A DNA stretch of 20,032 nucleotides from Novosphingobium sp. UBA1948 (lineage in GTDB: Bacteria > Pseudomonadota > Alphaproteobacteria > Sphingomonadales > Sphingomonadaceae), in assembly GCA_002336765.1 (NCBI GenBank), contig DDES01000019.1, forward strand, positions 1 to 20,032, given 5' to 3'. Shown in pieces: positions 1 through 6,843 of this stretch. The notes beneath the pieces are model-generated. The model searched no databases, was not told the origin of the DNA, and was given only the letters and a program-made list of their open reading frames with translations. How positions within the stretch are numbered: position 1 is the first letter of the stretch; the number at the start of each line of letters is the position of its first letter. The position numbers were made by a program, and so were the translations under genes.

Positions 1-342
1 CGCAAGCAGTTCGGCAAGGCGATTGCCGAGTTCCAGAACACCCAGTTCCAGCTGGCCGATATGGCCACCGAACTGGAGGCGGCGCGCGCGCTGCTCTACA
101 CCGCCGCCAGCAAGATCACCGCGGGCGCGCCGGACAAGACCAGCTTTGCCGCCATGGCCAAGCGTTTTGCCACCGACACGGGCAGCAGCGTGGCGGACCG
201 CGCGTTGCAGATGTTCGGCGGCTATGGCTATCTGCGCGACTATCCGATCGAACGCTTCTGGCGCGATTTGCGCGTGCATCGCATTCTGGAAGGCACCAAT
301 GAGGTGATGCGCCTGATCATCGCGCGGGAGTTGCTGAAGTGA
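1..342 (+). CDS. Acyl-CoA dehydrogenase, C-terminal part (isobutyryl-CoA dehydrogenase-like), 5' truncated by window edge
   Basis: The frame is open from base 1 and ends with TGA at 340-342, giving 113 residues of the C-terminal helical domain of an acyl-CoA dehydrogenase. Visible family marks are the opening RKQFGKAI...FQ segment, the MFGGYGY stretch and the closing ILEGTNEVMRLIIAREL. The Glu in LEGT matches the catalytic base position of medium-chain-type enzymes. These FAD enzymes oxidise acyl-CoA to 2-enoyl-CoA and pass electrons to ETF. The next two genes encode a 3-hydroxyisobutyryl-CoA hydrolase and an enoyl-CoA hydratase, so isobutyryl-CoA from valine is the likely substrate. That substrate is inferred from context, because the N-terminal half is outside the window. 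The stop overlaps the next start by 4 bp (GTGA), which implies translational coupling. Confidence 0.93.
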   Translation, partial: RKQFGKAIAEFQNTQFQLADMATELEAARALLYTAASKITAGAPDKTSFAAMAKRFATDTGSSVADRALQMFGGYGYLRDYPIERFWRDLRVHRILEGTNEVMRLIIARELLK

Positions 343-1433
343 GCGAGATTTCGGCCCCAGAAGTTCTGGCGCGCATCGAGGGTGTGGCAGGCATCCTTTC
401 CTTGAACCGTCCGCGCGCGATCCATGCGCTGACGCTGGAGATGGTGCGTGCGATGACGCAGGCGCTGCTGGAATGGCGCAGTGAGGACAAGGTGCGGGTG
501 GTGCTGATCGACCATGCCGTCGATCCGGCTGGTGATCCCAAGCTGTCGCGCGGCTTCTGCTCGGGGGGCGATATCAGCCTGCTGCGCCATAGCGCGCTGC
601 ATGACGGGGGCGTTGCGGGGCGCAAGTTCTTCTTCGACGAATACCGCCTGAACCACCTGCTGTTCACCTACGAGAGCCGCGAAAACGGCAAGCCTGTGGT
701 GGGTTTTATGGACGGCATCACGATGGGCGGCGGGGTTGGTATCAGCCAGCCCGCGCGCTTCCGCGTGGCGACGGAAAACACCCGTCTGGCCATGCCCGAG
801 AGCGGGATCGGCCTGTTTCCCGATGTGGGCGGGGGCTGGTATCTCTCGCGGCTTAGCGGCCGGTTGGGGCAATATCTGGCGCTCACCGGTGCGCGGCTTG
901 ACGGGGCGGAATGCGTTTGGGCGGGGTTGGCGAGCCACTATCTGCCCGCCGCCAGTCTGGCGCAAGCCAAGGCGCGGCTGATCGCGGGCGAGGCGCCCGA
1001 AGCGGTGCTCCATGCTTTGGCGACCGTGCCGCCCGAGGCCCGAATTGCCACCCATGCCGAGGCCATTGCGCGGCTGTTCGCCAGTGACACACTGGAGGAT
1101 ATTCTCGCCGCGCTGGAGGGTGATGACAGCGATTTTGCCCGCGCCACGCTGGCCACCATCCGCACCAAAAGCCCGACCACCTGCAAGGTTTCGTTGCGCC
1201 AACTGGCGGAAAGCGCGAGCCTGCCGGATTTCGCCGCCAATATGGCCATGGAGTACCGCATCGGCGGGCGGGTGATGCTGCTGCCCGATTTCGCCGAGGG
1301 CGTGCGGGCGGTGATCCTCGATAAGGACAATGCTCCGCAATGGTCGCCCGCCACGCCCGAAGGGGTGAGCGAGGCCATGATCGACGATATTTTCGCGCCG
1401 CTTCCGGCGCTGGAGGAATGGAAACCGCTATGA
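339..1433 (+). CDS. 3-hydroxyisobutyryl-CoA hydrolase (enoyl-CoA hydratase/isomerase family)
   Basis: A crotonase-fold protein of 364 residues, a normal length for HIBCH. The oxyanion-hole segment RGFCSGGDI is near residues 71-79 and MGGGVG near 129-134. The diagnostic HIBCH motif PESGIGLFPDVGGG is at about 153-166, with Glu154 and Asp162 in the catalytic positions. HIBCH releases 3-hydroxyisobutyrate from its CoA ester in valine catabolism. The start is GTG at 339, with GGAG at 327-330 eight bases upstream, and it overlaps the preceding stop. The stop TGA at 1431-1433 overlaps the next ATG at 1430. This tight packing supports one operon for valine breakdown. A plain enoyl-CoA hydratase is less likely, given the long C-terminal part and the LFPDVGGG motif. 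Confidence 0.93.
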   Translation: MSEISAPEVLARIEGVAGILSLNRPRAIHALTLEMVRAMTQALLEWRSEDKVRVVLIDHAVDPAGDPKLSRGFCSGGDISLLRHSALHDGGVAGRKFFFDEYRLNHLLFTYESRENGKPVVGFMDGITMGGGVGISQPARFRVATENTRLAMPESGIGLFPDVGGGWYLSRLSGRLGQYLALTGARLDGAECVWAGLASHYLPAASLAQAKARLIAGEAPEAVLHALATVPPEARIATHAEAIARLFASDTLEDILAALEGDDSDFARATLATIRTKSPTTCKVSLRQLAESASLPDFAANMAMEYRIGGRVMLLPDFAEGVRAVILDKDNAPQWSPATPEGVSEAMIDDIFAPLPALEEWKPL

Positions 1434-2212
1434 GTTACGAAACGATCCTCGTCGAGACGCACGGCGCCGTCACGCTCATCACGCTTAACCGCCCCAAGGC
1501 GCTCAACGCGCTCAATTCGCAGGTTTGCGCCGATCTGGTGCAGGCCTTTGCCGCCTTCGAGGCTGACGATACGCAGGGCTGCGCGGTGCTGACCGGCAGC
1601 GGCGACAAGGCTTTTGCCGCCGGTGCCGATATCAAGGAAATGGCCGAGAAGCCCGCCGCCGATTTCTTCCTGCAGGACTTCTTCTCCCAATGGCAGAGTG
1701 ACATCGTCAAGCCCACCCGCAAGCCGTGGATCGCGGCGGTGAATGGCTTCGCGCTGGGCGGTGGCTGCGAACTGGCGATGATGGCCGACTTCATCCTTGC
1801 CGCCGATACGGCGAAGTTCGGCCAGCCCGAGATCAAGCTGGGCGTGGCGCCGGGCATGGGCGGTTCGCAGCGCCTGACCCGCGCAGTAGGCAAGGCCAAG
1901 GCGATGGAACTGTGCCTGACCGGCCGCATGATGGGCGCCGAGGAAGCCGAGCGCGCTGGGCTTGTCGCGCGCATCGTGCCGCTGGCCGATCTGGTGGAGG
2001 ATGCGCTCAAAACGGCCCAAACCATTGCCTCGATGCCGCGTATGGCCGCGATGGTGAACAAGGAAATGGTCAACACCGCCTTTGAAACCACGCTCGATCA
2101 GGGGCTGATCTACGAACGCCGCCTGTTCCAGATCCTCACCGCCACCGAGGATAAGGCTGAAGGCATGGCCGCCTTTGTGGAGAAGCGTGCTGCCGTGTGG
2201 AAGGGGCGCTAA
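1430..2212 (+). CDS. Enoyl-CoA hydratase
   Basis: A 260-residue crotonase-family protein, the standard length for a short-chain enoyl-CoA hydratase. The oxyanion-hole motif AFAAGADIKEM covers residues 61-71. GFALGGGCELAMM and KFGQPEIKLGVAPGMGG contain Glu114 and Glu134, matching the two catalytic glutamates of mitochondrial crotonase, so it should be an active hydratase. The open frame extends upstream to 1340, but ATG at 1430 begins the conserved domain (MSYETI), overlaps the HIBCH stop (ATGA) and has GGAGG upstream near 1412-1416. In this operon it would hydrate methacrylyl-CoA to 3-hydroxyisobutyryl-CoA, the substrate of its neighbour. A general fatty-acid role is also possible. It is the last gene of the operon, and a repeat with hairpins follows. 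Confidence 0.94.
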   Translation: MSYETILVETHGAVTLITLNRPKALNALNSQVCADLVQAFAAFEADDTQGCAVLTGSGDKAFAAGADIKEMAEKPAADFFLQDFFSQWQSDIVKPTRKPWIAAVNGFALGGGCELAMMADFILAADTAKFGQPEIKLGVAPGMGGSQRLTRAVGKAKAMELCLTGRMMGAEEAERAGLVARIVPLADLVEDALKTAQTIASMPRMAAMVNKEMVNTAFETTLDQGLIYERRLFQILTATEDKAEGMAAFVEKRAAVWKGR

Positions 2213-2231
2213 AAGGGGGCGCCTCCGGCGG

Positions 2232-2290
2232 CTAAGGGGCGGCATCTTTGCTTTGACGGCTTTGGCAAGCCAAAGTCTTCGGCCCCTTAG
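2232..2290. terminator. Long hairpin downstream of the enoyl-CoA hydratase
   Basis: CTAAGGGGC (2232-2240) pairs perfectly with GCCCCTTAG (2282-2290). A second perfect hairpin is nested inside: CTTTGGC (2260-2266), two-base loop, GCCAAAG (2269-2275). It lies about 20 bp after the hydratase stop. There is no long T-tract, so efficient intrinsic termination is not assured. It is palindromic and could work for either strand. Confidence 0.55.
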
Positions 2291-2347
2291 AACCCCCTGA
2301 CGTCTTCAGGCGATGGCTTAACCAAAACGCGGGTGAACGCCGTGATA

Positions 2348-2375
2348 GCGCTGCAGGCTTTAGGGCCTGCGGCGC
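2348..2375. terminator. Strong hairpin directly after the uvrD stop
   Basis: An 11-pair stem (2348-2358 with 2365-2375, one G-T wobble) encloses the six-base loop TTTAGG. It starts one base beyond the helicase stop codon, reading the minus strand. No T-tract follows in either direction. It may still protect or terminate the uvrD transcript, and it forms the last module of repeat copy 1. Confidence 0.55.
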
Positions 2376-2376
2376 T

Positions 2377-4680
2377 TCAGATTCGGCGCACGAAACTGTC
2401 GAGCACCTTCTTGCGCTCGCCACTGTCGAAGTCGATCTCCAGCTTGTTGCCTTCCTGCGCGACGACAGTGCCATTGCCGAATTTTTCGTGAAACACACTG
2501 TCGCCGCGCTTGATGTCAAGGCGCGGCTTGGCGGCAAAGCTGGCCGCGCTTTTGGTGACGGGGCGCGTCGCTTCGGGAATACGGCGCGGGGCGGGGTCAT
2601 AGCTGGCGGCGGCGCGTTGCCAGCCGGGGCCGCGTGTGTCGCCGCGTTGTGGGCGGTCGCGCGCGACATGGGCGAAAGGATCGTCCCGCTCGCTCCATTG
2701 CGCGCGCCATAGCGAGGCGCCGCCCGTCATTGTGCTTTCGCTGGTGATATGGGCGGGGGGTAGCTCACCGATAAAGCGGCTGGGCAGCGAGCTGGTCCAC
2801 TGGCCATAGATGCGGCGGTTGGCGGCATGCAGGATGGTGCAGGCCCGCCGCGCGCGGGTGATCGCGACATAGGCGAGGCGGCGTTCCTCCTCCAGACTGG
2901 CGAGGCCGCCTTCATCCAGTGCGCGCTGGCTGGGGAACACGCCTTCTTCCCAGCCGGGCAGGAACACATGGTCAAACTCCAGCCCCTTGGCGGCATGGAT
3001 GGTCATGATGGTGACCTTTTCCGCATCCTCGTTGGCCTCGTTGTCCATCACCAGACTGACATGTTCGAGGAAATCGCCCAGCGTCTCGTATTCCTCCATC
3101 GCGCGCGCGAGTTCGGTGAGGTTTTCGAGGCGCCCCGCGCTTTCCGCGCTGCGGTCGGCCTGAAGCATCGCGGTGTAGCCGCATTCATCGAGCACCGTGC
3201 GCGCCAGTTCGGCGGGCGTGGTCTGGTGCGAAAGATCGCGCCAGCGCGCCACATCGCGCATCAGCGCCAGCACCGTGCCGCGCGCCTTGGCGGGTAGCTC
3301 GTCTGTATCGCAAATGTCCAGCGCGGCGGCGGCCAACGGCATGGCCTGCGAACGGGCATAACGGTGGAGCTTTTCCAGCGTCTTGTCGCCAAGGCCGCGC
3401 TTGGGCGTGTTGTATATCCGCTCAAAGGCCAGATCGTCACTCGGCTGGGCGATCAGGCGCAGATAGGCCAGCGCATCGCGGATTTCGGCGCGCTCGTAAA
3501 AGCGGAAGCCGCCGATGATGCGATAGGCAAGGCCGATGCTGATAAAGCGGTCCTCGAACTCGCGCGTCTGGAACTGCGCGCGCACAAGGATGGCGACGCG
3601 CGTTAAAGGCAGGCCTTCACGCTCCAGCCGCTCGATCTCCTCGCCCACGCGGCGCGCTTCCTCCGGTGCATCCCATACGCCGATCACGCGTACCTTGTCG
3701 CCGCCGGTCGCCTCGGTCCAGAGTTGCTTGCCCAGCCGCTCGGTGTTCTCGTGGATCAGGCCCGAGGCCGCGCCCAGAATATGCGGGGTGGAGCGGTAAT
3801 TCTGCTCCAGCTTGATAACTTTCGCGCCCGGAAAATCCTTTTCAAAGCGCAGGATATTGGCGACTTCTGCCCCGCGCCATGAATAGATCGACTGGTCATC
3901 ATCGCCCACCACACAGATGTTGCGATGCCCCTGCGCCAACAGCCGCAGCCACAGATACTGGACCGAGTTGGTGTCCTGATATTCGTCCACCATGATATAT
4001 TTGAAGCGCTGTTGATACTGTTCCAGCACATCGCGATGCTTGCGGAAAATCGCCAGAATATGCAGCAGGAGATCCCCGAAATCGCAGGCATTGAGCGCGC
4101 GTAGCCGGTCTTGATAGAGGCGATAGAAATGCTGCCCCTTGCCATTGGCATAGGCCTCGCTCTCGCCCGCATCGAGATCTTCGGGGGCAAGGCCGCGGTT
4201 CTTCCAGCGATCGATGCAAGAGGCCAGCAGCTTGGGCGGCCAGCGCTTGTCATCCAGCCCCTCGGCCTGAATGAGCTGCTTCAACAGGCGCAACTGGTCA
4301 TCCGTGTCGATGATCGTGTAATTGCTTTGCAATCCCGCCAGTTCGGCATGGCGGCGTAGCAGCTTGGCGGCAATGGCGTGGAATGTGCCGAGCCACGGCA
4401 TGCCTTCCACCGCAGGCCCGATCAGATGGCCCACACGCTCGCGCATCTCGCGCGCGGCCTTGTTGGTGAAGGTCACGCAGAGGATCTCGCTGGGCCACGC
4501 CTTGCGCTCGGCGATGATTTGCGCCAGCCGCGCTGTCAGCGCTGCCGTCTTGCCCGTGCCCGCGCCCGCCAGCATCAGCACCGGCCCCTGCGTGGTCAAC
4601 ACCGCCTCGCGCTGGGGCGGGTTGAGGTTGGCGAGCCAGGGATGGCCCGAGGCATTAAGGGATTCGGTGGGCGCAGTCAT
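2377..4680 (-). CDS. UvrD/PcrA-type ATP-dependent 3'-5' DNA helicase
   Basis: A 767-residue superfamily 1A helicase with all core motifs: Q motif NPPQREAV (20-27), Walker A GAGTGKT (39-45), Walker B VDEYQDT (231-237), GDDDQSIYSWRGA (259-271), LEQNYRS (291-297), TIHAAKGLEFDHVFLPGWEEG (from 560) and EEERRLAYVAITRAR (597-611). The last 45 or so residues (KRGDSVFHEKFGNGTV...) form the Tudor-like C-terminal module found in UvrD and PcrA, which contacts RNA polymerase. It unwinds DNA in nucleotide excision repair, mismatch repair and transcription-coupled repair. RecB-type nuclease and Rep are less likely because of the C-terminal module and size. The start is ATG at 4680. The gene stands alone, convergent with the valine operon and divergent from the transporter. 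Residues 640-720 form a low-conservation linker, normal for the family. Confidence 0.95.
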   Translation of the reverse strand: MTAPTESLNASGHPWLANLNPPQREAVLTTQGPVLMLAGAGTGKTAALTARLAQIIAERKAWPSEILCVTFTNKAAREMRERVGHLIGPAVEGMPWLGTFHAIAAKLLRRHAELAGLQSNYTIIDTDDQLRLLKQLIQAEGLDDKRWPPKLLASCIDRWKNRGLAPEDLDAGESEAYANGKGQHFYRLYQDRLRALNACDFGDLLLHILAIFRKHRDVLEQYQQRFKYIMVDEYQDTNSVQYLWLRLLAQGHRNICVVGDDDQSIYSWRGAEVANILRFEKDFPGAKVIKLEQNYRSTPHILGAASGLIHENTERLGKQLWTEATGGDKVRVIGVWDAPEEARRVGEEIERLEREGLPLTRVAILVRAQFQTREFEDRFISIGLAYRIIGGFRFYERAEIRDALAYLRLIAQPSDDLAFERIYNTPKRGLGDKTLEKLHRYARSQAMPLAAAALDICDTDELPAKARGTVLALMRDVARWRDLSHQTTPAELARTVLDECGYTAMLQADRSAESAGRLENLTELARAMEEYETLGDFLEHVSLVMDNEANEDAEKVTIMTIHAAKGLEFDHVFLPGWEEGVFPSQRALDEGGLASLEEERRLAYVAITRARRACTILHAANRRIYGQWTSSLPSRFIGELPPAHITSESTMTGGASLWRAQWSERDDPFAHVARDRPQRGDTRGPGWQRAAASYDPAPRRIPEATRPVTKSAASFAAKPRLDIKRGDSVFHEKFGNGTVVAQEGNKLEIDFDSGERKKVLDSFVRRI

Positions 4681-4783
4681 GTGGAACGCCTAGAGAACAT
4701 GATCCCGCCACGCAAGAGGCGCTTCGCACCGCAACAGATCATTTTGCCTTGACCTTGCCGCGCGCACAGGCAACCGAAGGGCG

Positions 4784-6055
4784 ATGAGCCATGCCCGACA
4801 CCCTGTTCGCCAACACGCCCGCGTTCTTGCCGCCGCTCTGGTGGGCACATCGGTCGAGTTCTACGACTTCTACATTTTCGCCACGGCGATGGCGCTGGTG
4901 CTGGCGCAACAGTTTTTTCCCGCCGACGCGCCCGTGGGGCAAATGCTGCTCGGCTTTATGAGCCTTGGTATCGCCTTTTTCGCGCGGCCGGTCGGCGCCA
5001 TCGCCTTTGGCCATTTCGGGGATCGCGTGGGGCGCAAATCGACGCTGGTGGCCTCGCTGCTGCTGATGGGTGGATCGACGCTGGCGGTGGCTTTCCTGCC
5101 CACCTATGCGCAGGCGGGCGTGCTGGCGCCGGTGCTGCTTTGCATCTGCCGTTTCGGGCAGGGTTTCGGCCTTGGCGGTGAATGGGGCGGGGCGGCGCTG
5201 CTGGCGGTGGAAAATGCCCCCGCCGGTTGGGAAACCCGCTTTGGCAGCGCCCCGCAACTGGGCGCGCCGGTCGGGTTCCTGTTTGCCAATGGCCTGTTCC
5301 TGATCCTTGGCTTCACCCTGCCGGAGGCGGATTTCAAGGCATGGGGCTGGCGCATTCCCTTCCTGCTGTCCGCCGTGCTGGTGGGTGTTGGCCTGTGGGT
5401 GCGGCTGCGCATCACCGAAACCGCTGCCTTCGCGAAGGCCAAGGCGCATCACATGCCGCCTGCCATACCCCTCGGCGTGCTGGTTCGCCATCACTGGCAG
5501 GCGCTGATCGCGGGCAGCGCAGGCGTCGTTTCCTGTTTCGCGCTGTTCTATCTGTGCACAGCCTTCGCCCTCGCGCAGGGCACCGGCAAGCTGCACTATC
5601 CGCGCACCGGTTTCATGGTGGCCCAGCTTGCGGCCAACACGTTTCTGGCGCTGGGCATCGTCTATTCCTCGATCTGGTCGGACCGCTTTGGCGCTTGGCG
5701 CGTGCTGGGGTTGGGCGCGCTGCTGGGGGCGCTGGTTGGCTCGGTCTATTGGCTGGGCCTCTCTTCGGGCAGCCTGTGGCTGGTGTTCATCACCCTATCG
5801 GCGGCGCTGTTCGCGATGGGCATGGCCTATGGTCCGCTCGGCGGATGGCTCTCGGGCCTGTTTCCTGTCGAGGTGCGCTATTCCGGCATCTCGATGGCCT
5901 TCAACGTGGGCGGCATCATCGGCGGCGCGGCCACGCCCGTCGTGGCCCAAGGCTTTATCGATGGCGGCCACCCGCATTTCATCGGCATCCTGCCTGCCGT
6001 GGCCGGCGTGGTGACAGTGGCGGGCATCGCGTGGACGCGGCGGTTGAAGCGTTAG
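4784..6055 (+). CDS. Major facilitator transporter, metabolite:H+ symporter (MHS) type
   Basis: A 423-residue membrane protein with about 12 hydrophobic segments. The N-terminus has GTSVEFYDFYIF (21-32), close to the GT(S/T)xEWYDF signature of the MHS family (ShiA, KgtP, ProP, citrate permease). It is followed by FFARPVGAIAFGHFGDRVGRKSTL (65-88), the family's loop 2-3 motif with its Arg-Pro-x-Gly and GDRxGRK. Such proteins import organic acids, shikimate or zwitterions by proton symport across the inner membrane. The substrate cannot be read from the sequence. The start ATG at 4784 is preceded by AAGGG (4778-4782), close to the start and only a moderate ribosome site. It is monocistronic and divergent from uvrD across 103 bp. 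The stop TAG is 14 bp before repeat copy 2. Confidence 0.9.
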   Translation: MSHARHPVRQHARVLAAALVGTSVEFYDFYIFATAMALVLAQQFFPADAPVGQMLLGFMSLGIAFFARPVGAIAFGHFGDRVGRKSTLVASLLLMGGSTLAVAFLPTYAQAGVLAPVLLCICRFGQGFGLGGEWGGAALLAVENAPAGWETRFGSAPQLGAPVGFLFANGLFLILGFTLPEADFKAWGWRIPFLLSAVLVGVGLWVRLRITETAAFAKAKAHHMPPAIPLGVLVRHHWQALIAGSAGVVSCFALFYLCTAFALAQGTGKLHYPRTGFMVAQLAANTFLALGIVYSSIWSDRFGAWRVLGLGALLGALVGSVYWLGLSSGSLWLVFITLSAALFAMGMAYGPLGGWLSGLFPVEVRYSGISMAFNVGGIIGGAATPVVAQGFIDGGHPHFIGILPAVAGVVTVAGIAWTRRLKR

Positions 6056-6081
6056 GGAATAGGTTAAAGTGCCTCCGGCGG

Positions 6082-6103
6082 GCAAAGGGCCATCGCCCTT
6101 TGC
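6082..6103. terminator. Hairpin in left arm of repeat copy 2
   Basis: GCAAAGGGC (6082-6090) pairs perfectly with GCCCTTTGC (6095-6103) over a four-base loop, about 26 bp after the transporter stop. It is a compact, stable stem well placed to end or protect the transporter mRNA. A T-tract is lacking on both sides. Confidence 0.55.
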
Positions 6104-6240
6104 AATCCCCATAATGTGATTGTTGCGTCTAGGCAGTAGCCCCGCGCAGACCTCCAGCGCTGCAGGCTTTAAGCTCGCTTTGCGACGGCGCAGACCAGAA
6201 GCGTTTTCGTTAAGCCCTCGTCGGGAGACGTAAGCGGATT

Positions 6241-6262
6241 GCAAAGGGCGATGGCCCTTTGC
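6241..6262. terminator. Hairpin in right arm of repeat copy 2
   Basis: This is the same 9-bp stem as the left arm, in the opposite arm (6241-6249 with 6254-6262, loop GATG). It lies about 18 bp beyond the rsmD stop on the minus strand, where it would serve the rluB-rsmD transcript. No T-tract follows. Confidence 0.55.
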
Positions 6263-6279
6263 CCGCCGGAGGCACATTG

Positions 6280-6843
6280 TTACCCCTCGGCCGCCGCCAC
6301 TTCCATCCGGAAAAACGTCAGCCTGGCCTTGCCGACCTTGCGCTCGACATCCACTTCAAAGCCCTTCACGCGCGGATTTTCGTCCTCGGCGGTTTCCAGC
6401 ACCACCCATGTTCCCTCGCTGATCCAGCCGAGGCGGCGCAGCTTGTCGATCGCCACGGCCCCCGCGCCGGTGTGGTAGGGCGGGTCGAGCATCACAAGGT
6501 CGAGCGGCTGCTTGCAGGGGCCGAGTGTCATCACGCTGGCGGCGCGGACATCGGTGCGGCTTTGCGCGCGCAGGTTGGCGATATTGCTGCGGATGGCGCG
6601 GATGGCGGGCGGGGCCTGCTCCACGAACAGGCAATGCGCGGCACCACGGCTGAGCGCCTCCAGCCCCAGCGCGCCCGATCCGGCGAACAGATCGGCCACG
6701 CGCAACTCCTCGAAACTGCCAAGGCGGCTGTTGAGCATCGAGAACAGCGTTTCGCGGGTGCGGTCGGCGGTGGGGCGGGTGGCGTCACCTTCGGGCGCGG
6801 CCAGCTTGCGCCCGCGCCATTCGCCAGCAATGATGCGGATCAT
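6280..6843 (-). CDS. rsmD: 16S rRNA (guanine(966)-N(2))-methyltransferase RsmD
   Basis: A 187-residue class I SAM-dependent methyltransferase matching RsmD in length and motifs. The N-terminus MIRIIAGEWRGRKL and the RPTADRTRETLFSML stretch (23-37) are typical of the family. The SAM-binding loop DLFAGSGALG is at 51-60, an acidic FVEQ at 73-76, and the catalytic DPPY at 120-123. The enzyme methylates N2 of G966 of 16S rRNA in assembled 30S particles in the cytoplasm. Its ATG at 6843 overlaps the stop of the upstream pseudouridine synthase by 4 bp (ATGA), so the two RNA-modification genes are translationally coupled. Its stop lies 4 bp from repeat copy 2. Confidence 0.95.
   Translation of the reverse strand: MIRIIAGEWRGRKLAAPEGDATRPTADRTRETLFSMLNSRLGSFEELRVADLFAGSGALGLEALSRGAAHCLFVEQAPPAIRAIRSNIANLRAQSRTDVRAASVMTLGPCKQPLDLVMLDPPYHTGAGAVAIDKLRRLGWISEGTWVVLETAEDENPRVKGFEVDVERKVGKARLTFFRMEVAAAEG

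Larger units (their letters stand above)
2221..2375. repeat. Mosaic intergenic repeat, copy 1 (between convergent echA and uvrD)
   Basis: This fills the gap between two convergent genes. It opens 8 bp after the hydratase stop with GCCTCCGGCGG (2221-2231), followed by a hairpin region (2232-2290). Next comes GGCTTAACCAAAACGC (2315-2330), and then AGCGCTGCAGGCTTTA (2347-2362), which lies in a second hairpin. Each named module recurs in the gap at 6069-6275: the first exactly on both strands, the second with one mismatch and inverted, the third exactly. The position between gene ends and the palindromic design resemble mosaic elements such as BIMEs. I cannot assign a catalogued family. Confidence 0.75.
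6069..6275. repeat. Mosaic intergenic repeat, copy 2, bounded by 40-bp perfect inverted repeats
   Basis: The arm at 6069-6108 is the exact reverse complement of 6236-6275, 40 of 40 bases, with a 127-bp centre. Each arm starts from its outer end with GTGCCTCCGGCGG and contains its own 9-bp hairpin. The centre holds GCGTTTTCGTTAAGCC (6201-6216) and AGCGCTGCAGGCTTTA (6156-6171), both shared with copy 1 at 2221-2375. The element sits between the convergent ends of the transporter and rsmD, 13 bp and 4 bp from their stops. No coding capacity is evident. It could be a non-autonomous palindromic element or two repeat units facing each other. Confidence 0.85.

Noticed and set aside
240..1340. Long minus-strand frame (366 codons) opposite the HIBCH gene
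   Set aside because: It lies wholly antisense to a well-supported crotonase-family gene, and its protein is rich in Arg, His, Gln and Ala without any domain. Such shadow frames are normal at this GC content.
1340..1429. Upstream extension of the enoyl-CoA hydratase to 1340
   Set aside because: The extension overlaps the end of the HIBCH gene and is not part of the crotonase fold. ATG 1430 overlaps the preceding stop in the usual coupled fashion.
2488..2712. Short plus-strand frame inside the 3' half of uvrD
   Set aside because: It is antisense to the conserved C-terminal module and linker of the helicase and has no ribosome site or family resemblance.
6056..6279. Insertion sequence remnant suggested by the 40-bp inverted repeats
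   Set aside because: The 127-bp centre has no transposase fragment, and no target-site duplication is evident beside the arms. A non-autonomous element or repeat family stays open, but a classical IS is not supported.
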